This document shows positions 1 to 14,131 of a stretch of DNA of 64,000 nt, piece after piece. The notes beneath the pieces are model-generated. The model was given only the letters and a program-made list of their open reading frames with translations, was not told where the DNA came from and ran no database searches. Origin of the DNA: Benincasa hispida. Lineage: Eukaryota; Streptophyta; Magnoliopsida; Cucurbitales; Cucurbitaceae. The stretch lies in NCBI RefSeq assembly GCF_009727055.1, contig NC_052349.1, forward strand, positions 94,086,146 to 94,150,145. Reading direction: 5' to 3'. How positions within the stretch are numbered: the first letter of the stretch is position 1; each line of letters starts with the position of its first letter. Position numbers and translations under genes: made by a program.

Positions 1-1555
1 ATCTGATTCTATAGTTTGTAATTATAATGTATAAACAATTCATTTATTTAATAAAATATGAGATGTTTTATTTGACATCTAGTAGCATTAAACCCACAAA
101 CCAATAAACTAACATCCAAAGTCCTCATCTATAGCTTAAACATGTATGTAAAGACATACAGGTGGATCATGTTTAAGTGATAATTGTCTGTAGTCAATGG
201 ATAAGGCTGAATATCTTATCTTGGTGACACTATGAATATGACTCGTTTTGTAGGTGTTACAATTGTTGTAAAGTGCGACAAATGACCTGATCCTGATCAT
301 TCATATGGAGACATGTGAGTAGGGGTATTCTATACAAAGGAGTTTGTATAAGACCAAACCATGAAATGACTAGTCTCATTATATAACATCGTTCATAATA
401 GAGACTTGCATTTCACCATGATGACCATAGATCACATGACCTGAATCTTGAGTGAGTTGTGAATTTTTGCCTATGAAGGCGGTCCTTTGATTTGTATGGG
501 TGAGAGTGACAAGATCGCCGACTCAATAAACCTACCATTTTAAGCATTCGTCTAATTGGGGAGCTGAGAACATAGCTACACAAGACAGAATTCACTTCTT
601 CCTCAACGTCAGGGTAAGTAGATAAATTATTCCCTTAAGAGCTGATTCTGAGGCTTGAACAATGTGACGCCACACTCTGTTCTGGCCCGGGAGGGATTTG
701 GTCATAGTTGAACTACTTTTTATTTATTATAGGGATCAGTGGTACTTAAAGAGTTAGAAAAGTAACTATATGGGCAAAACGGTAATTTTAACCCAATTGT
801 ACTTACAAGCAATTTGCGAAAAGTCATCGCACTGTTGATTGGTTATATACAATGGACACAGAAATATATCTGTAGTGCAAAGAGTTTTAGTGGAGTACCC
901 GACAGTTAATGGATGTTGAATAATTTAATTAAAGTAGATTAATTAATTATTCAAGTATCATTGGAGCTTCAATCTACAGGTTCATAAGGTATATTATGTA
1001 GCTCAACAGGGATTTAATGAGAATCAATTTCGGATTAATTTGAATTGTTCAAATTAATTGAGGAAATTAATTATATGTGATATAATTAATTTAACTTAAT
1101 TATATATGATATAATGAATATAATGTATTTGATATATTATAATATAAATTTTATTTAAGAGGAAATAAATATTTGAATGTGATTCAAATATTAATTATGT
1201 GAATTGGATGCATATAATTAATTTTAATATAAATGAGATTTATATTAAATACCATGCATTAATAAGAGAATGAAAACTATAGGTTAATATATATTATATG
1301 ATAAGGTAGTTATCATATAAATATATATTAAATGGTTTATTAAAATTTTTTTTTTTTTTGAAAAGGTTTTTGGGAGGGAGTTTCTCCCATTTTTTCTCTC
1401 TATTCGCCCATGTGTGGGAAAGTGCATAGTAGTTTTTTATATTCTCTCTTCTTGAGGTTTTACAGGGATTGCTCTCTTTGTAATTTTGTTTTTTTTACCA
1501 AGGGGAACCCACAGACCTCTCTTCTCCTCTCAAACTTTCCCTTTCTCTCCCAAAT
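1..1555 (+). mobile_element. Copia-type LTR, plus orientation, nearly complete at the left edge
   Basis: No gene is present here. The stretch from about 1 to 900 reads as the reverse complement of the LTR at about 18900-20150: shared landmarks are the block around the GGTCCTTTGATTTG motif near 485-498, the GGGGAGCTGAGAACATAGCT block near 558-577, and the CTATAGTTTGTAA block at positions 11-23, which in the other copy lies about 30 bp from the LTR end. The LTR therefore probably starts only a few bases before the window. After about 900 it is AT-rich filler. It stops at about 1555, where minus-strand copia internal sequence begins, so its far end is lost. Confidence 0.6.
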
Positions 1556-1560
1556 TCACA

Positions 1561-2991
1561 GAGCCTACACAACTTCCCCTATTCATCTTGCTATGGACCC
1601 ATGTAAACACTTTCCAAATGGAGGTCACTTCCAGGGTGACACAAAGCTTAGCATGAATCTCACAGTGTGAATTCTTAGGAACGTGAGAGCTACGACAACA
1701 TATTGTATATGTTATTAATCTCCCACTGAAGTATTCTATTTGTTTTGGGTAAACATTTACTTAGGTATAATTCAGCTAATAAACAAACTAAGTCTAGGTG
1801 ATTGTCCAAATATAACATTTATATTTAGATTTTATCCTACGATGTCTAAGTGATAAAACCATTTTATTACCTCACATTGCTCAAGCATGCTCATAAAATC
1901 GGTTAACAAAGCTCAACATTTCAGCCATAATCCCCAAGTAGCCAGTGTTATGTAAACCATCAACTTAAGTACCTCTAGCCTTAGACAAGATTATAGACCG
2001 AGTGAGTTTGTATCTATGTTTTATAAGATATCAACCTATTTGAACTATTAAAACAAGTTGTTATTAGATAACCCTAAGTGAACATGCAACTTATATTTGT
2101 TATAGATTTTAAATGCCTAATTCATTTTATAACTCTTATAAAATTATAGACATGTTATAACATAAACATAAGCATTTCATATATTTTAATATAACAATTA
2201 TATTAAACTTATAAAACCCTAAACATGCATACTACATATTATAACTAATTTATAACATATGTTAATGCATGAAACATGCTTTCCTATAATGGGATTTTAA
2301 ATCTATATGGCATACAATATGCACATATATTATATAATTTAAGTATCACATACATCACATACATAAATATTTAAACAACACTGATATGGACCAGCTTTGG
2401 CATCCTAAACAAGCAAATAAGCTTATTATTACAAAAATAACACAAAAAAAGCTTTAAAAAGGCTCTAAACTGAACTACCCGAATCGATCCTCCAAGCTCC
2501 AAAAGGCATTGAATCAGATCAAAACAGGTTGAACCAGACCTCTAGGCAGCTGAACCGATTAAACCAGACCCCTCGCGAATCGGTCCTTGCGGCGCACGTT
2601 TCTGGGCTGGGATGAGTAGCGTTGCGACGCTCCATCCCAATGTTGCAACGCTTCGAGCCTTCAAGAACAGCGTTGCAACTCTCTATGGGCAACGTTGCAA
2701 CACTGGCTGGCAGAAGCTCTAAATCTAGTTTTCTCCAGCTTACCTTGCTCGCTTGAATCTTTAATTACAACTTAATTACAACTCTATTGACTCCAATAAA
2801 ATTACAGACCCTTAAGCACATATTAAAGCCCATCAAACAAGAGCCAATTACAATTATTACAACATAATCAAAGAAGAATCTAAAGCCAAAGCTGGATGAA
2901 AAACCATATCAGTCACCATAACACGCATCTCATGAAATTCACATACCATACTCAAGTTAATTGAGTGCTTAAATCATGCTCTGATACCAAT
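1561..2991 (-). mobile_element. Copia element A: untranslated leader fragment
   Basis: This is non-coding internal sequence of a minus-strand copia element, lying between primer-binding site and gag. Positions 1561-2320 match 8460-9212 and positions 2320-2991 match 20690-21389 in order. That shows the same leader exists once intact here and once split by an insertion. It contains a GC-rich patch (about 2600-2705) with repeated GTTGCAACG-like words that is also seen at about 21008-21110. Only the leader of element A survives; its gag-pol is absent from the window. Confidence 0.75.
2978..2989 (-). other. Primer-binding site of copia element A
   Basis: GCTCTGATACCA is the reverse complement of TGGTATCAGAGC, the standard initiator-Met tRNA primer site of plant copia elements. 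It sits 2 bp from the LTR start at 2992, as expected for an element on the minus strand. Confidence 0.9.
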
Positions 2992-4480
2992 TGTTAGAGT
3001 AAGCAATTGTAGCAGAATTTTCTTTCAAGATTCAGTTGCATCCCACTTACACTGATTAATTCTCAGCCTTTTAATTAGATTAAGCATGTAAACACTTTAA
3101 TAAACACTTGATTGACACTTCAAAGAGCATTATACAAGTGGACTAGTTGTTAATTTGTAGATAAATCCACTATGAAAGTGAATTTAGGGTAAATCCACTA
3201 TCATAAGTAATTTCCAATTTCAATTACATTTAATTTAAAACTAAATTAAACATAATTTAAATTCTATTTCTGAAAATTCTATTTCTTTTAAAATTGAAAT
3301 TAATTTAATTAATTAAAAATAATAATTTAATATCAAATATTAAATTGATAAAACACCTAATTCAAACATGAATTCCTATTCATGTAATCAATATTTAAAT
3401 ATAATTATCCAAACCCTAAATCGAATTTAAACATTTCAAATTCACTCAATATTCTAATCTTAGGTTTTATCTTTTACGAGCTAGTAGAGAGACCTTATGG
3501 ACCTACCGATCATGAGCTCCAACGATTTGAGATTAATTGGCTAATCTCTTTAAACCAAATTAATCAATATTCGTTAACTACTGAGACATACTATTATGGC
3601 CCAGTAGTTGCACTTTCCTCACTGTACATATATTTTTGTCCAATTGATTTAACTATAATCAATAAGTCGATCCTTCACAGGTCGTTCGTATTTACAACTA
3701 GGTCAAAAGTATCGTTTTACCCCTGTAAATACATGTTGCTCCTTAATTCTCCATTGATCCTCTATTGAACAATTGGTTTATAATCCAACTAATAAACCAT
3801 ATCCCTCTCACGAGGCTCCTTAGTTCAAATCTAGGAATCAGTACTTAAGGGAACAACCTATTTTCTAACCCTAAGAGGGTAGGAGTGAATTTCTTCTTGT
3901 AGGACCATGTCCCCAACTATCTATCTGGTTTTATCCCTAAAATGAGATGCTTATTGAGCGGTGATGTTGAATCACTCTTACCTATGCAGATCAAAGGATA
4001 ATCCCAATTAAACAGGTGTCAAGATTAAGATCGAGTTACCTTAGGTCATCGATTTGAAATATTCAGTTTTAACAGTAAATAGTTGTTACAAAGAAAGTGA
4101 CTATTTCGTGATCCAGTCTTATACAAACATCTTTTGCATAGGATGTCTCCACTCAAATGTCTCCACATGAACGATTTTGGGATTACATTGTTTGTATCAA
4201 TATACAAAGTAGGTCGTATCCATAGTGTTACCAGGATGAGGTGCCCAACCTCATCCATATACTTATAGACCTTTTTGGCTATATACTAAAACTTGATTCT
4301 CTTTTATATCTCTACATAAAGTTTAAGTATTCATAATATATCCATGAGTTCATTTATTGGATTTCATAACAGAATGTAGTTTCAATAACACTTCTATTCA
4401 ATGAAGGCTTAGTAATACCTTTTATTGCAAAATAAAATATGTTTAAAATTACGAATTGCGAGTTTTAGGACATTAAAAAA
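2992..4480 (-). mobile_element. Copia LTR shared by two tandem elements
   Basis: This LTR (about 1.5 kb) starts TGTTAGAGTAAGC next to a primer-binding site on its left and is followed on its right by the polypurine-tract complement (ACTCCCACTTGAGC) and RNase H sequence of the next element. It is therefore the 5' LTR of element A and the 3' LTR of element B at once. The expected terminal CCCAACA is missing after GGACAT near 4472; a poly-A run replaces it, so the right boundary is approximate. Confidence 0.75.
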
Positions 4481-4589
4481 AAACTCCCACTTGAGCTAAA
4501 ACTCGAGTGAGTTACAAATATATACAAATATATAATGTTGAGAAAGAGAGAGAGAAAATACAATAAACTAGGGCATCTAAATACCCTTG

Positions 4590-7500
4590 ACATTCTCCCA
4601 CTTGCCCTAGATTTATGAAGATTGTAGTCTCAGTCTCAGTCTGACCAGGTGACCCTCAAACACTTTAGTCGTGAGGGCCTTCGTAAATGGATCAACAATA
4701 TTATCTTCAGAGGCTATTTTCGTGACTATCATGTCTCCTCGGTGTACTATTTCCTTGATGAGATGATATTTTCGCTCGATGTGTTTTCCGCTTTATGGCT
4801 TCAAGGTTCCTTTGAGTTGGCAACTACTCCACTGTTATAACTATACAGGGTGATTGGTAGATACATATTTGAAACCACTTCCAAATCAGTCAGGAATTTT
4901 CTGAGTCATACTGTTTCTTTAGCTGCTTCACATACAACTACGTATTCGACTTCCATAGTGGAGTCAACAATGTAACTCTGCTTGATGCTCATTCACACTA
5001 TAGCTCCTCCGTTTAGAGTGAATACTGATCCTGAAGTAGATTTCCTAGAATCTACATCAGTCTGAAAATCAGAATCAGTGTATCCCATAAGAATCAAATC
5101 CTTAGGACCATACACGAGCATATAGTCCCTCGTTCTCTGAAGATACTTGAGGATATTCTTAACAGCAATCCAATGGTTGTGTCCAAGGTTGGACTAAACC
5201 CTACTAACTATTCCGACTACAAAGCATATGTCTGGGCGTGTACATAACATAATGTACATCAAACTTCCGATTGTTGATACATAAAGAATTCTTTTCATTC
5301 CCTCAACTTCTTGAGGTGTCTTAGGACACTATTCCTTAGACAAATAAATTCCGTGTCTAAAAGGTAGCATACACTTTTTGGAATTTTGTACATTATATCT
5401 TGACAACATCTTGTCTATATAAGATGCCTAAGATAATGCTAGCGTTCTGTTCTTGTGATCTTGAACTATTTGGATCCCAGAACATACTGTGCATCTCCCA
5501 AATCTTTCATTTGGAATTTTGATTCCATTCATCTCTTAACGTCAGCAAGGTATCCTATCTTATTCCCAGTGAGCAGGATATCATCAACATATAAAACTAG
5601 AAAAGCTACAGTTTTGTTGACAATCTTCTTGTAAACACAAGGTTTGTCAACATTCTGTTCAAAGCCATAAGATTTGATCGCAGTATCAAATCTCATATTC
5701 TAGGATCGAGATGCTTGTTTCAATCCTTAAATGGATTTTTTAAGCTTATAAACTTTTTGCTCTTGACCCTATTCTATAAACCCCTCTAATTGAGACATAT
5801 AGATACTCTCTTCAAGATAGCCATTCAGAAAGGATGTCTTGATATCCATCTACCAGATTTTATAGTCATAAAAAGCAATGATGGATAAGAGTATTCTAAT
5901 AGACTTGATTATGGAAACTAGAGAAAAGGTTTCTTCGTAGTCCACCCCATCTCTCTGGGTAAACCCTTTTGCCATGAGTCTAGGTTTGTAGGTAGCTTAG
6001 TCTCGTTTTCCCTTGTAGATCCATTTTCAATCAATAGGTTTTACCCCTTCTAGTTAATCTAAAAATTCCGATACTGAATTGAAGTACATTGATTCATTTC
6101 GAGATCCATGGCTTTTATCCATTGGTCTTTATCCATATCTTCCATTTCTGTTTAAAAGTTAATGGATCTTCTAAGCCATCATCAGATATGACGTCTAGAG
6201 TTTTTGTTAAATCCATGTAATGGTTAGGCTGGTGAATAACCCTCCTACCACGTCGAGGCATTCTCAACTCTTGAGAATGATGTGAAGTACTAATTTCATC
6301 AACAACTCTTTTTGAAGGACCATCTTGATCAACAACTCTTGTTGATCTATCTGTAGTTTCTCTGGACATCTCACTTAATACCAGCTTATTGCGAGGTTGA
6401 TGATTCTTTATGTGGTCTTCCTCGAGGAATGTTTCATTTGTCGATACAAATACTTTATCTTCCTAAGGATCAAAGAAATAATCATTTTTTGTCTCTTTAG
6501 GATAGGACATACTTTTGAACGATGTTCCAATTTCTTTGGGTTTTGCACTAACACATGTGTTGGACATCCCCAAATCCTGAAGTGATGTAAACTACCTTTA
6601 CGTCCTCTCCATAGCTCGTAAGGTGTTTTTGAAACACTTTTCAAAGGAACCATGTTTAAAATATGCACAGTAGTCCCTACTACATGTCATAAAAAAGAAT
6701 TTGGCAACTGAGTATAACTCATCATAGAATGAACCATGTCTAACAGGGTTATATTTCTCTTTTTTGCTACACCATTTTGTTAATGCCAGGTGTTGTAAGT
6801 TGAGACTGAATTTCGTGTTCTATCAAATATTCCTGGAATTTTAAGTCCATATACTCACCACCTCGATCTAATCGAAGTGTTTTAATATTTTTACCTAATT
6901 TGTACTCGATCTCTACCTTATATTCGTTGAACTTTTCAAGTGTTTTAGACTTTATGATGCATTATGTAAATATAGTCATATCTTGAATTATCTATAAAGC
7001 TTATGAAATATTCATACCCTCCTCGGGCTTTAACATTCATCAGACCACAGAGCTCTGAATGTACTAGCTCTAAAGGTTCTTTGGCTCTAAGACCTTTTCT
7101 TGTAAAAGATCTTTTGGTCATCTTACCCTCAATACAAGACTCATATGGTGGTACAGAATTATCTTCTAGCTGATTTAGAAGTCCATTCTTAACTAATCTC
7201 CCAATCCTATTGAGATTAATATGACCTAGTCTTAAGTGCCAAAGATAGACATTAGGAGAAATTTTTTGTTTCTTGTTTTGTGTTTCATGTTTTTAAACAT
7301 CTTTATATTCAAAATATTTTTTACCTCAGTCGATTTTAACGCATATAAGTTATTATCCAATTTTGCATAACATATTTTGAAATAATGAACACTTAATTAT
7401 ATTCAAAAGAGACTTTATACTTTTGTTGTAGAAAACATGAGATAGATATTAAATTTCTTCTCATGGAAGGAATGTAATAAATATTTTCATGTAAAATGAA

Positions 7501-7916
7501 TCTATCTTCAAGAAAAATAACCTCATATCTCTCACTGCTTTAGCTGAAACAACCTCTCTGATCCCTACTTTAAAGGTTGTTTCGCCTTCTGTGAGCTATC
7601 TACAGGAACTAGTTTCTTGAGCGAAAGCACATATATGATTAGCGGCACCTAAATCTAATGTCCAAATTAATTTATCATTTTCCACTAAATATGTCTCAGT
7701 GACAAGCAAATCATATTTATTTTGTTGTGCTTCTTTTGTTTCCTCGTCTATGACATTTAATACCTTCTGATTTGTAGATGAGTTGGGAGATAAAGGACAT
7801 TCCTCTATTAAAACAAATTTTAAATCATCATCTTCTAGTATTATGTTTATATTTGATGTTGAATGATTAAGACCATTATTTTTATTGGAAGCAAGTGATT
7901 TTAAAGAAGTCGACAT
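4590..7916 (-). pseudogene. Decayed copia gag-pol (gag, protease, integrase, RT, RNase H)
   Basis: Read on the minus strand, the order is that of Ty1/copia. A gag start lies at 7916 (MSTSLKSLASNK). Protease follows with the WTLDLGAANHIC motif at about 7620-7670. Integrase spans about 6400-7400, with the KTPYELWRGRKG motif near 6610. The integrase-RT linker, with LRMPRRGRRV, is at about 6115-6369. RT and RNase H then run to about 4590. Many stops and frameshifts break it; the longest open pieces are 6115-6369, 6408-6668 and 7596-7916. The 106-residue piece 7596-7916 joins gag N-terminus directly to protease, so the middle of gag, including the zinc knuckle, is deleted. The element cannot encode its own proteins and is a relic. 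Confidence 0.9.
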
Positions 7917-9212
7917 GCTGAAAATATAAACAAATTCTAATTAGTAAATTTCTTTTTAAATCTAATTCAATTTTAGCAAAGTAATAATGTATCCAAATGT
8001 CATTATTTTATTTGTAGCGATACTATAGTGAGTCAGAATAAGTGCTACCGAGGGGCAGTCAAATACTCCTTCACTAAAGTAAGACATTCTTGACTAAATA
8101 CTATCTCCAGAATAACTCTTATTCCTATAGTCATTTAGTTACCATTTTCAGTCAAGAATTTACTAATACTTAGTAATTCTATAAGTGTATCCATTTTCAG
8201 ACTTCAGAGATTGGCCCCAACAATGCTACCGAATTGAAAAGTCAAGGTTGGGAATCAACTTAAGAAATCCTATCTATTCCTGAAGTCAAAGTTGTTTGGA
8301 ATCCCATGTTACAACACTTCGAGGGGATAGCCGTCGTAAAACGACTATCATAGGTCACATAAATGCAACAAGCAGGTGTAACATTGGAATCTCATGACCC
8401 AAACTAATGGAAGAGACCGCAGGACATGTTGACACACATCCTTCACCCACTTACTATGAACTACTTCCCCCATTCACCTTGCTATTTACCTATGCAAATA
8501 CTTTCTGAATGGAGGTCACTTCCAAGGTGACACAAAGCCAAGTATGAATCTCACAGTGTGAACTCTTAGGGACGTGAGAGATACGAACAACATATTGTAT
8601 ATTTTATTAATCTACCACTAAAGTGTTCTATTTGTTTTGGGTGAACATTTACTTAGGTATAGTTCAGATAATAAAACAACCTAAGTCTAGGTGATTGTCC
8701 AAATATAACATTTATATTTGGATTTTATCCTACGATGTCTAAGTAATAAAACCATTTTATTACATCACACCGCTCACGCATACTCATAAAACCAGTTACC
8801 AACGCTCAACATTTCGGTTATTATCCTCAAGTAGTAGGTGTTATGTAAACCGTCAACTTAAGTACCACCAGCCTTAGATAAGATTATAGATCGAGTGAGT
8901 TTCTAACCGTATTTTATAAGATAACGACCTATTTTAACTATTAAAACAAGTTGTTATTGGATAAAACTAAGTGAGCATGCAGTTTATCTTTATTATAGAT
9001 TTTAAATGTCTAATTCATTTTATAACTCTTATAAAACTATAGACATGTTATAACATACACATAAGCATTCCACGTATTTTAATATAAAAATTATATTAAA
9101 CTTATGAAACCCTAAACATGCATACTATATATTATAACTAATTTATAACATATGTTAATGCATGAAACATGCTTTCCTATGGTGGGATTTTAAATCTATA
9201 TGGCATACAATA
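7917..9212 (-). mobile_element. Copia element B: leader, distal half
   Basis: This is non-coding leader between gag (start at 7916) and the nested insertion that begins at 9213. Positions 8460-9212 are a close copy of 1561-2320. The continuation of this leader is found at 20690, on the other side of an 11.5-kb insertion. No gene is present. Confidence 0.75.
9208..9212. repeat. Left target-site duplication CAATA
   Basis: This 5-bp direct repeat pairs with 20685-20689 and brackets the 9213-20684 insertion. Confidence 0.8.
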
Positions 9213-10020
9213 TGTAAACCCTCGTATCTCACTTAAGCAAGTTAGGTTAAACTTGGATAATAAGGAAGCTTAAGGATGAATAAAAGAGGAGGAAAATGTT
9301 TAAGTGTTGAGAACTAGATTTACGAAGGCTAAAACATAAATTGTAATTAAGTTGGGCTAAGAGGAACAAAAATTTGACGAAGTACGGGAATCATGCATGG
9401 ATACCATGAGGTGTTGGGGTTTGGGTTTGAGAAGTGATGACCTTGTCATTCAGAGGATTAGGCAAGCACCTAGAGAAGTTAGATGTTGGCTAAATGTGGG
9501 AGAAATGCGTTGAAGCTTGTGGGGGCATGAGATGTGCAGAAATCAAGGATTTTTAGAGGTTATGTAAAAATAGGTGTTGGCCGAATGCTTGCCATGCGCT
9601 AGTAATAGGCATACGTTGATCAAGGTCTTGGGAGGTTAGTTGAAGGGGTACATGCGGTAAGGCAAGGCAGGGAATGGCCGAGGGTAAAAGAGTCCTTAGG
9701 TTGAGCCTATGCGTTGGCTAAGCCCATCTTAAGGTTAAGAAGACTCGTGGATGCACGCAGCAAGAATGGCCTTAGGCGTGGAATGGTTGAGCATGTGATG
9801 ATGCAAGATAGGCTTGGAAGTAAGGCTATGCATCAACCTTGAGGTAGATATAGGCGCAAGGCATGCCAAGGATATACGTTGACCGAATGGAGCATGCGCC
9901 AACCTTAGGACTAGACGTTGGGAGGAATTTATGACCATTTGAGACAATGTGTTGGACTTGAGGTTAGGGTGGATGCAAGGTGGGCCATACGGCCAAGACA
10001 AGGCTATACGTCTAAGTGAA

Positions 10021-10152
10021 GTTGGATATTGGGTGAGTTATGCAATCAAGTGAGGCCAAGGGAGGTTGGATATTGGGTGAGTTATGCAATCAAGTGAGGC
10101 CAAGGGAGGTTTGATGTTGGGTGAGTTATGCAACCAAGTGAGGTGTTAAGTG
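10021..10152. repeat. 44-bp tandem repeat, three copies
   Basis: Units start at 10021, 10065 and 10109 and begin GTTGGATATTGGGTGAG; the third unit has a few changes. It lies in the first part of the Ty3-type LTR. Confidence 0.9.
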
Positions 10153-10865
10153 ATCATATGAGCCTATGCGTTGACAAGGGTGATGCATCCAAAAGGGGCT
10201 ATGCGACCAAGAGATTAGCCTTTGGTTTGAGTAAGCTTGGGAAGCAAGTTTAGAATGACAACAAGTCGAGACAAGTGGCTAAATTTGGTGAAGTCTAAGT
10301 TGAAGCAAGGACGAGGTGGGCACACTACAAAGCATGCGAAGGGTGCCATGTGTTGGTTTAAGGAGAGAAGGACACTTCAGATGCATGCAAAGAGGTAATG
10401 TCAAGGAGGAGGCATTGGCATATGCAAGCTGAGGGCATTTAGGCATGCAAAGGAGGCGAGGTGTCAACTTCTCATGGTCTTAGGGCTTCTATAAGTAGGG
10501 CATTTTAGGGTTGATAATTCTCACAACTTACTCGTGCAAATAAGGAGAATTTGATGTGAGAGTGTTAAGAATTGAGTGTAGAAGGTAACCCTAGGCTGCT
10601 ATTGAATTTTAAGTTGAGAGAAGTAAGAAATTTGTGTTGGAAGGAAGAAGGCCTAGCCAGATGTATAGGGAAGGCACTAGCACCATCGCCTATCACCCAG
10701 CGTATACATGTACGTGCCCCAGCACTAATCGCACGTCCCCGATAGCACGAATGCACAGCCCAACGCACGCCAATCAGAAGGCGCCCCCCTGGACGAGGCG
10801 GACGCCTGTCAGCATCCCAACGCACGCCCGCATGCATACGCTACCCAACACTCGCACACGATTGC

Positions 10866-12570
10866 TGATAACTGGCAGAAATGCCAGTTATTATAAGCCT
10901 TTTATTTAGAATCATGGGGGCTAATAAGTAGAAAATGCGGTGATAATACTTAACATTTACGAAAAATTGAGTTTTGCATCGATTAGTACCTAAATCCTCA
11001 CTGACCCCAATATTATGTGTTATTCCATGCCAAAGTATCTATTTTTGTACCTATCGCAAGAATCAAATGCATGCATTTGAAATAAGCAATCGTAGACAAA
11101 CGCATGCGCTGAAGCTAGGCGATCGCAAAGACAAATGCATGCGCTGAAAGTTGGATCGCATGCGTCCATCGCATGGAAGTTGCAGTGATCGAATGCGCCC
11201 ATCACACGAAAGTTGTGGTGATCAAGCGGATGCGGCGATCAATTGGGAATTACGACCAAAAAGCGACAACCATAATATAAGGACGATCGCAAGATGGGTA
11301 GAACGCATTAATGCTTCAGCTGAATTAAGCTCGGACGCATACCTTGGGAGTATCAACAAGATAAGACGATGTGACATTGCCCATACCATGAAGCAGCAGT
11401 GAGCCATAACGCAAGCATGATAGCTGTCGGCGTTTAAACTTTATAAATAGCCTTTTGGATCTTCATTTCAAGACATCCAAACTTCTACCTCAAGGCAGAG
11501 GTTTGCAATCACAGATGAGAGCTTCAACAAGATTTTGAATGAGAATTCTTCATCTCCACAAACCAGACCGAGTGACAACCGGGGCTTTCGCCAGAGATTG
11601 AGCTCGAGAGAGACATCTCTACCATTCATCCATGGCACCACCGGCAGCCTTGACGCAGAGTCCTTCATTTCTCTTCTAACCTCTATATTGTATTACATTT
11701 TTAGCTTAAGATATTAAGACAGTTTGAAATCAATGCATCTCTTGATTCCTTCAATGCCATCTTCTTCATCATCTTTATCTCTATCATTGCTTATCTTCAA
11801 CGTTTATTTATCAAAGGCGATCGCATACTTAATTGTGTAGCCTAGAGATAGGACGCATGTAGCAACCCACCGAGAGGTGTGCGTTGTGCGAGTATAGTGA
11901 GTTAATCCTCTTTGCTTGGTGAAATGTTGTAGCAACGCTTATCTATGGGTTGTTGCATTGCTTGTCTATAAGTTAAATAGCTGCATCTAACTGCCTGAGA
12001 AGTAAGAGATGGAACACACTAAAGCAAAGTATGCATTGTTCCCAGAGATAAGCATAATCTTATGCTCGACGCAACCATACACTATAGAGATATAGTCATG
12101 CGGCTGACCACTGCGAGGTGTGCGATGCGTTAGTGTGACGAGATGGGATGACTCAGGCGATTTAAGATAATAAACATTACTATGCGTTAATGGTTGTTGT
12201 GTATTTACCTCTTCTCATCGCAAGTCTTCTATTGCTCAATTTGTTTAGTTAGGAGTAGTAGTGTGTAAATCCATTAAACTTTCTTCGTTTTATTTTTATT
12301 CATCGCCTCAAACCATTACTTCACCAGCATTATTAAGTGACAAGTCCCTGTGTTCGACCTCGGATTATCCGAGAAACTTGCATTTGCGTTATACTTGGTG
12401 CGAGCATAAGAAAATTTGTGATAGGAACCCGTGGTCATTGCATACTAGATTAACGCATTTTCATTCTGACGCATGACCTCAAACGCATGGGCACAAACGC
12501 ATAAGCCATGTCTAACGCATGTTGCATGTACAAACCCCATCCGTCCCTAATAATAATTTTCCTTCCAACA
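10866..12570 (+). repeat. Left LTR of the Athila-like element
   Basis: It runs from TGATAACTGG to CCTTCCAACA. A TATA-like TTTATAAATAGCC lies near 11440-11452, a plausible core promoter. The element's primer site starts 6 bp after the LTR. Confidence 0.8.
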
Positions 12571-12573
12571 ATT

Positions 12574-12712
12574 TTTTGGCACCGTTGCCGGGGACTTGGC
12601 AGCTAATGTTTTGTGAAGTTTTGTGTTTTTGTAGGCATTTTCTGGCACCATTGTCGGGGACTTGGCATCTAATGTTTTGTGAAGTTTTGTGTTTTCGTAG
12701 GCACCCTTTCAA
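12574..12712 (+). repeat. Tandemly duplicated primer-binding-site block
   Basis: The block beginning TTTGGCACCGTTGCCGGGGA with the following GTTTTGTGAAGTTTTGTG is repeated about 70 bp later as CTGGCACCATTGTCGGGGA with the same tail. Only the first copy is next to the LTR; the second carries three changes in the tRNA-complementary core. Confidence 0.85.
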
Positions 12713-14131
12713 TCTTAGACGTATTGTAGATTATGCGACCAAGCTGCAAACAATATTTGAAGTATAGACGATGCGTTGAAAGTCAAATATTGACCTCGAG
12801 ATAGAGAGGTTATCTGTCGCATGAGCTGAAAGCAGTTAGACGCATGTCAACCATCATGCATCCAACAATTGCTGAAAGCTCTAATGGTCAGAGCGACTCC
12901 TTGACCCGAGCAGTTGAGAACCATCTCCTGCATGGGAGACTCCTTACAGTGACAACACTCCAATTTCTCCAGGGACGTCTTCTACTCTATCTTTACGTTG
13001 CTTTCTTAATTTAGTTTATTATTTCTATTTATTTTTATTTTGGATATGCGGCTGCTTCCTTGGTTGTGGTGCGTTTGCTTCTTGTAGGTGCGATAATAAC
13101 TCTCCTCGGTGCGCAGTTACAACAGAAGAATCCTCCACATTCTTCAACGCATGGCTTCAATCGCATGAATACCAACGTATTGTCACATGCGTTATTCTAC
13201 TTAAGGTTCTATTCTTGTTATCTTTTATGCCTTATCCTTTTGAATTTCTCTGTCTGACTGCGGTTCTTTGCGATGCATCTATAATGGTACAAACAATTCA
13301 CCGCATCCTCTAACTAATATCACAAGGGTCTCCATACTTTTAATAACTTCTCCATATTGTGAAAGTCTATAGTTTTATTATGTGCAAACCCTTGCTCAAA
13401 CATTTGTTATCACATTCCTGTTGAGTTTGTTTTTAGCTTGCAGTGAGAACGCTGCCACCCTCTAAGTTTGGGGGTGGCAGGAGTCTCAGAGAATTCCGTT
13501 CATCACATTGCGGCCATTTCCTTCAAAAAAAAAAAAGCTTTTGAAAATAACAACTCCACTGCCAACGTAATGGGGAAACCCATGTTGATAAGAGTTGAGT
13601 TGTGAAAGGCACTTACCCGTAGTTAGATATCTGCATGACACCTGTGGGGGCAAGCCAAAGCGAAGGTAAGTCGCCAAGATCAATGCATAAGTGCAACTTC
13701 TCTATCTGGCACAAGCCAAATTAAGTAAGACATGAGTTGAGTTGAATATGGAACGTAACCGAAGTTGGATGTCTGCATGACACATGTGGGGGTAAGCCAA
13801 AACGAAGAGCGTAACCAGGTTCAACGCCACATTCGAATAAGTAAACGCATAATCTGGAATTATTTTGAACGAACGCATTCTCAAGAGCTAAATGCAAAGT
13901 TGCGATGAATGAATAAAAAGTTTTTTAGCAAAGCCTTGCCGAATTTAACTTAGAAAAGATTTCTTTGGAGAAGCAGCCGAAGTGGATGAGAGCATTGTGT
14001 CCATAGTTAGAGGCACGAGTAAATTATATTATGAGAAGATGGTCATCGCAAAGAGATGGCAGAAAGTGAATTAAGAATTTCTTGAGTATAACGCATGCTT
14101 GAGGACAAGCATGATTCTAAGTTTGGGGGGG

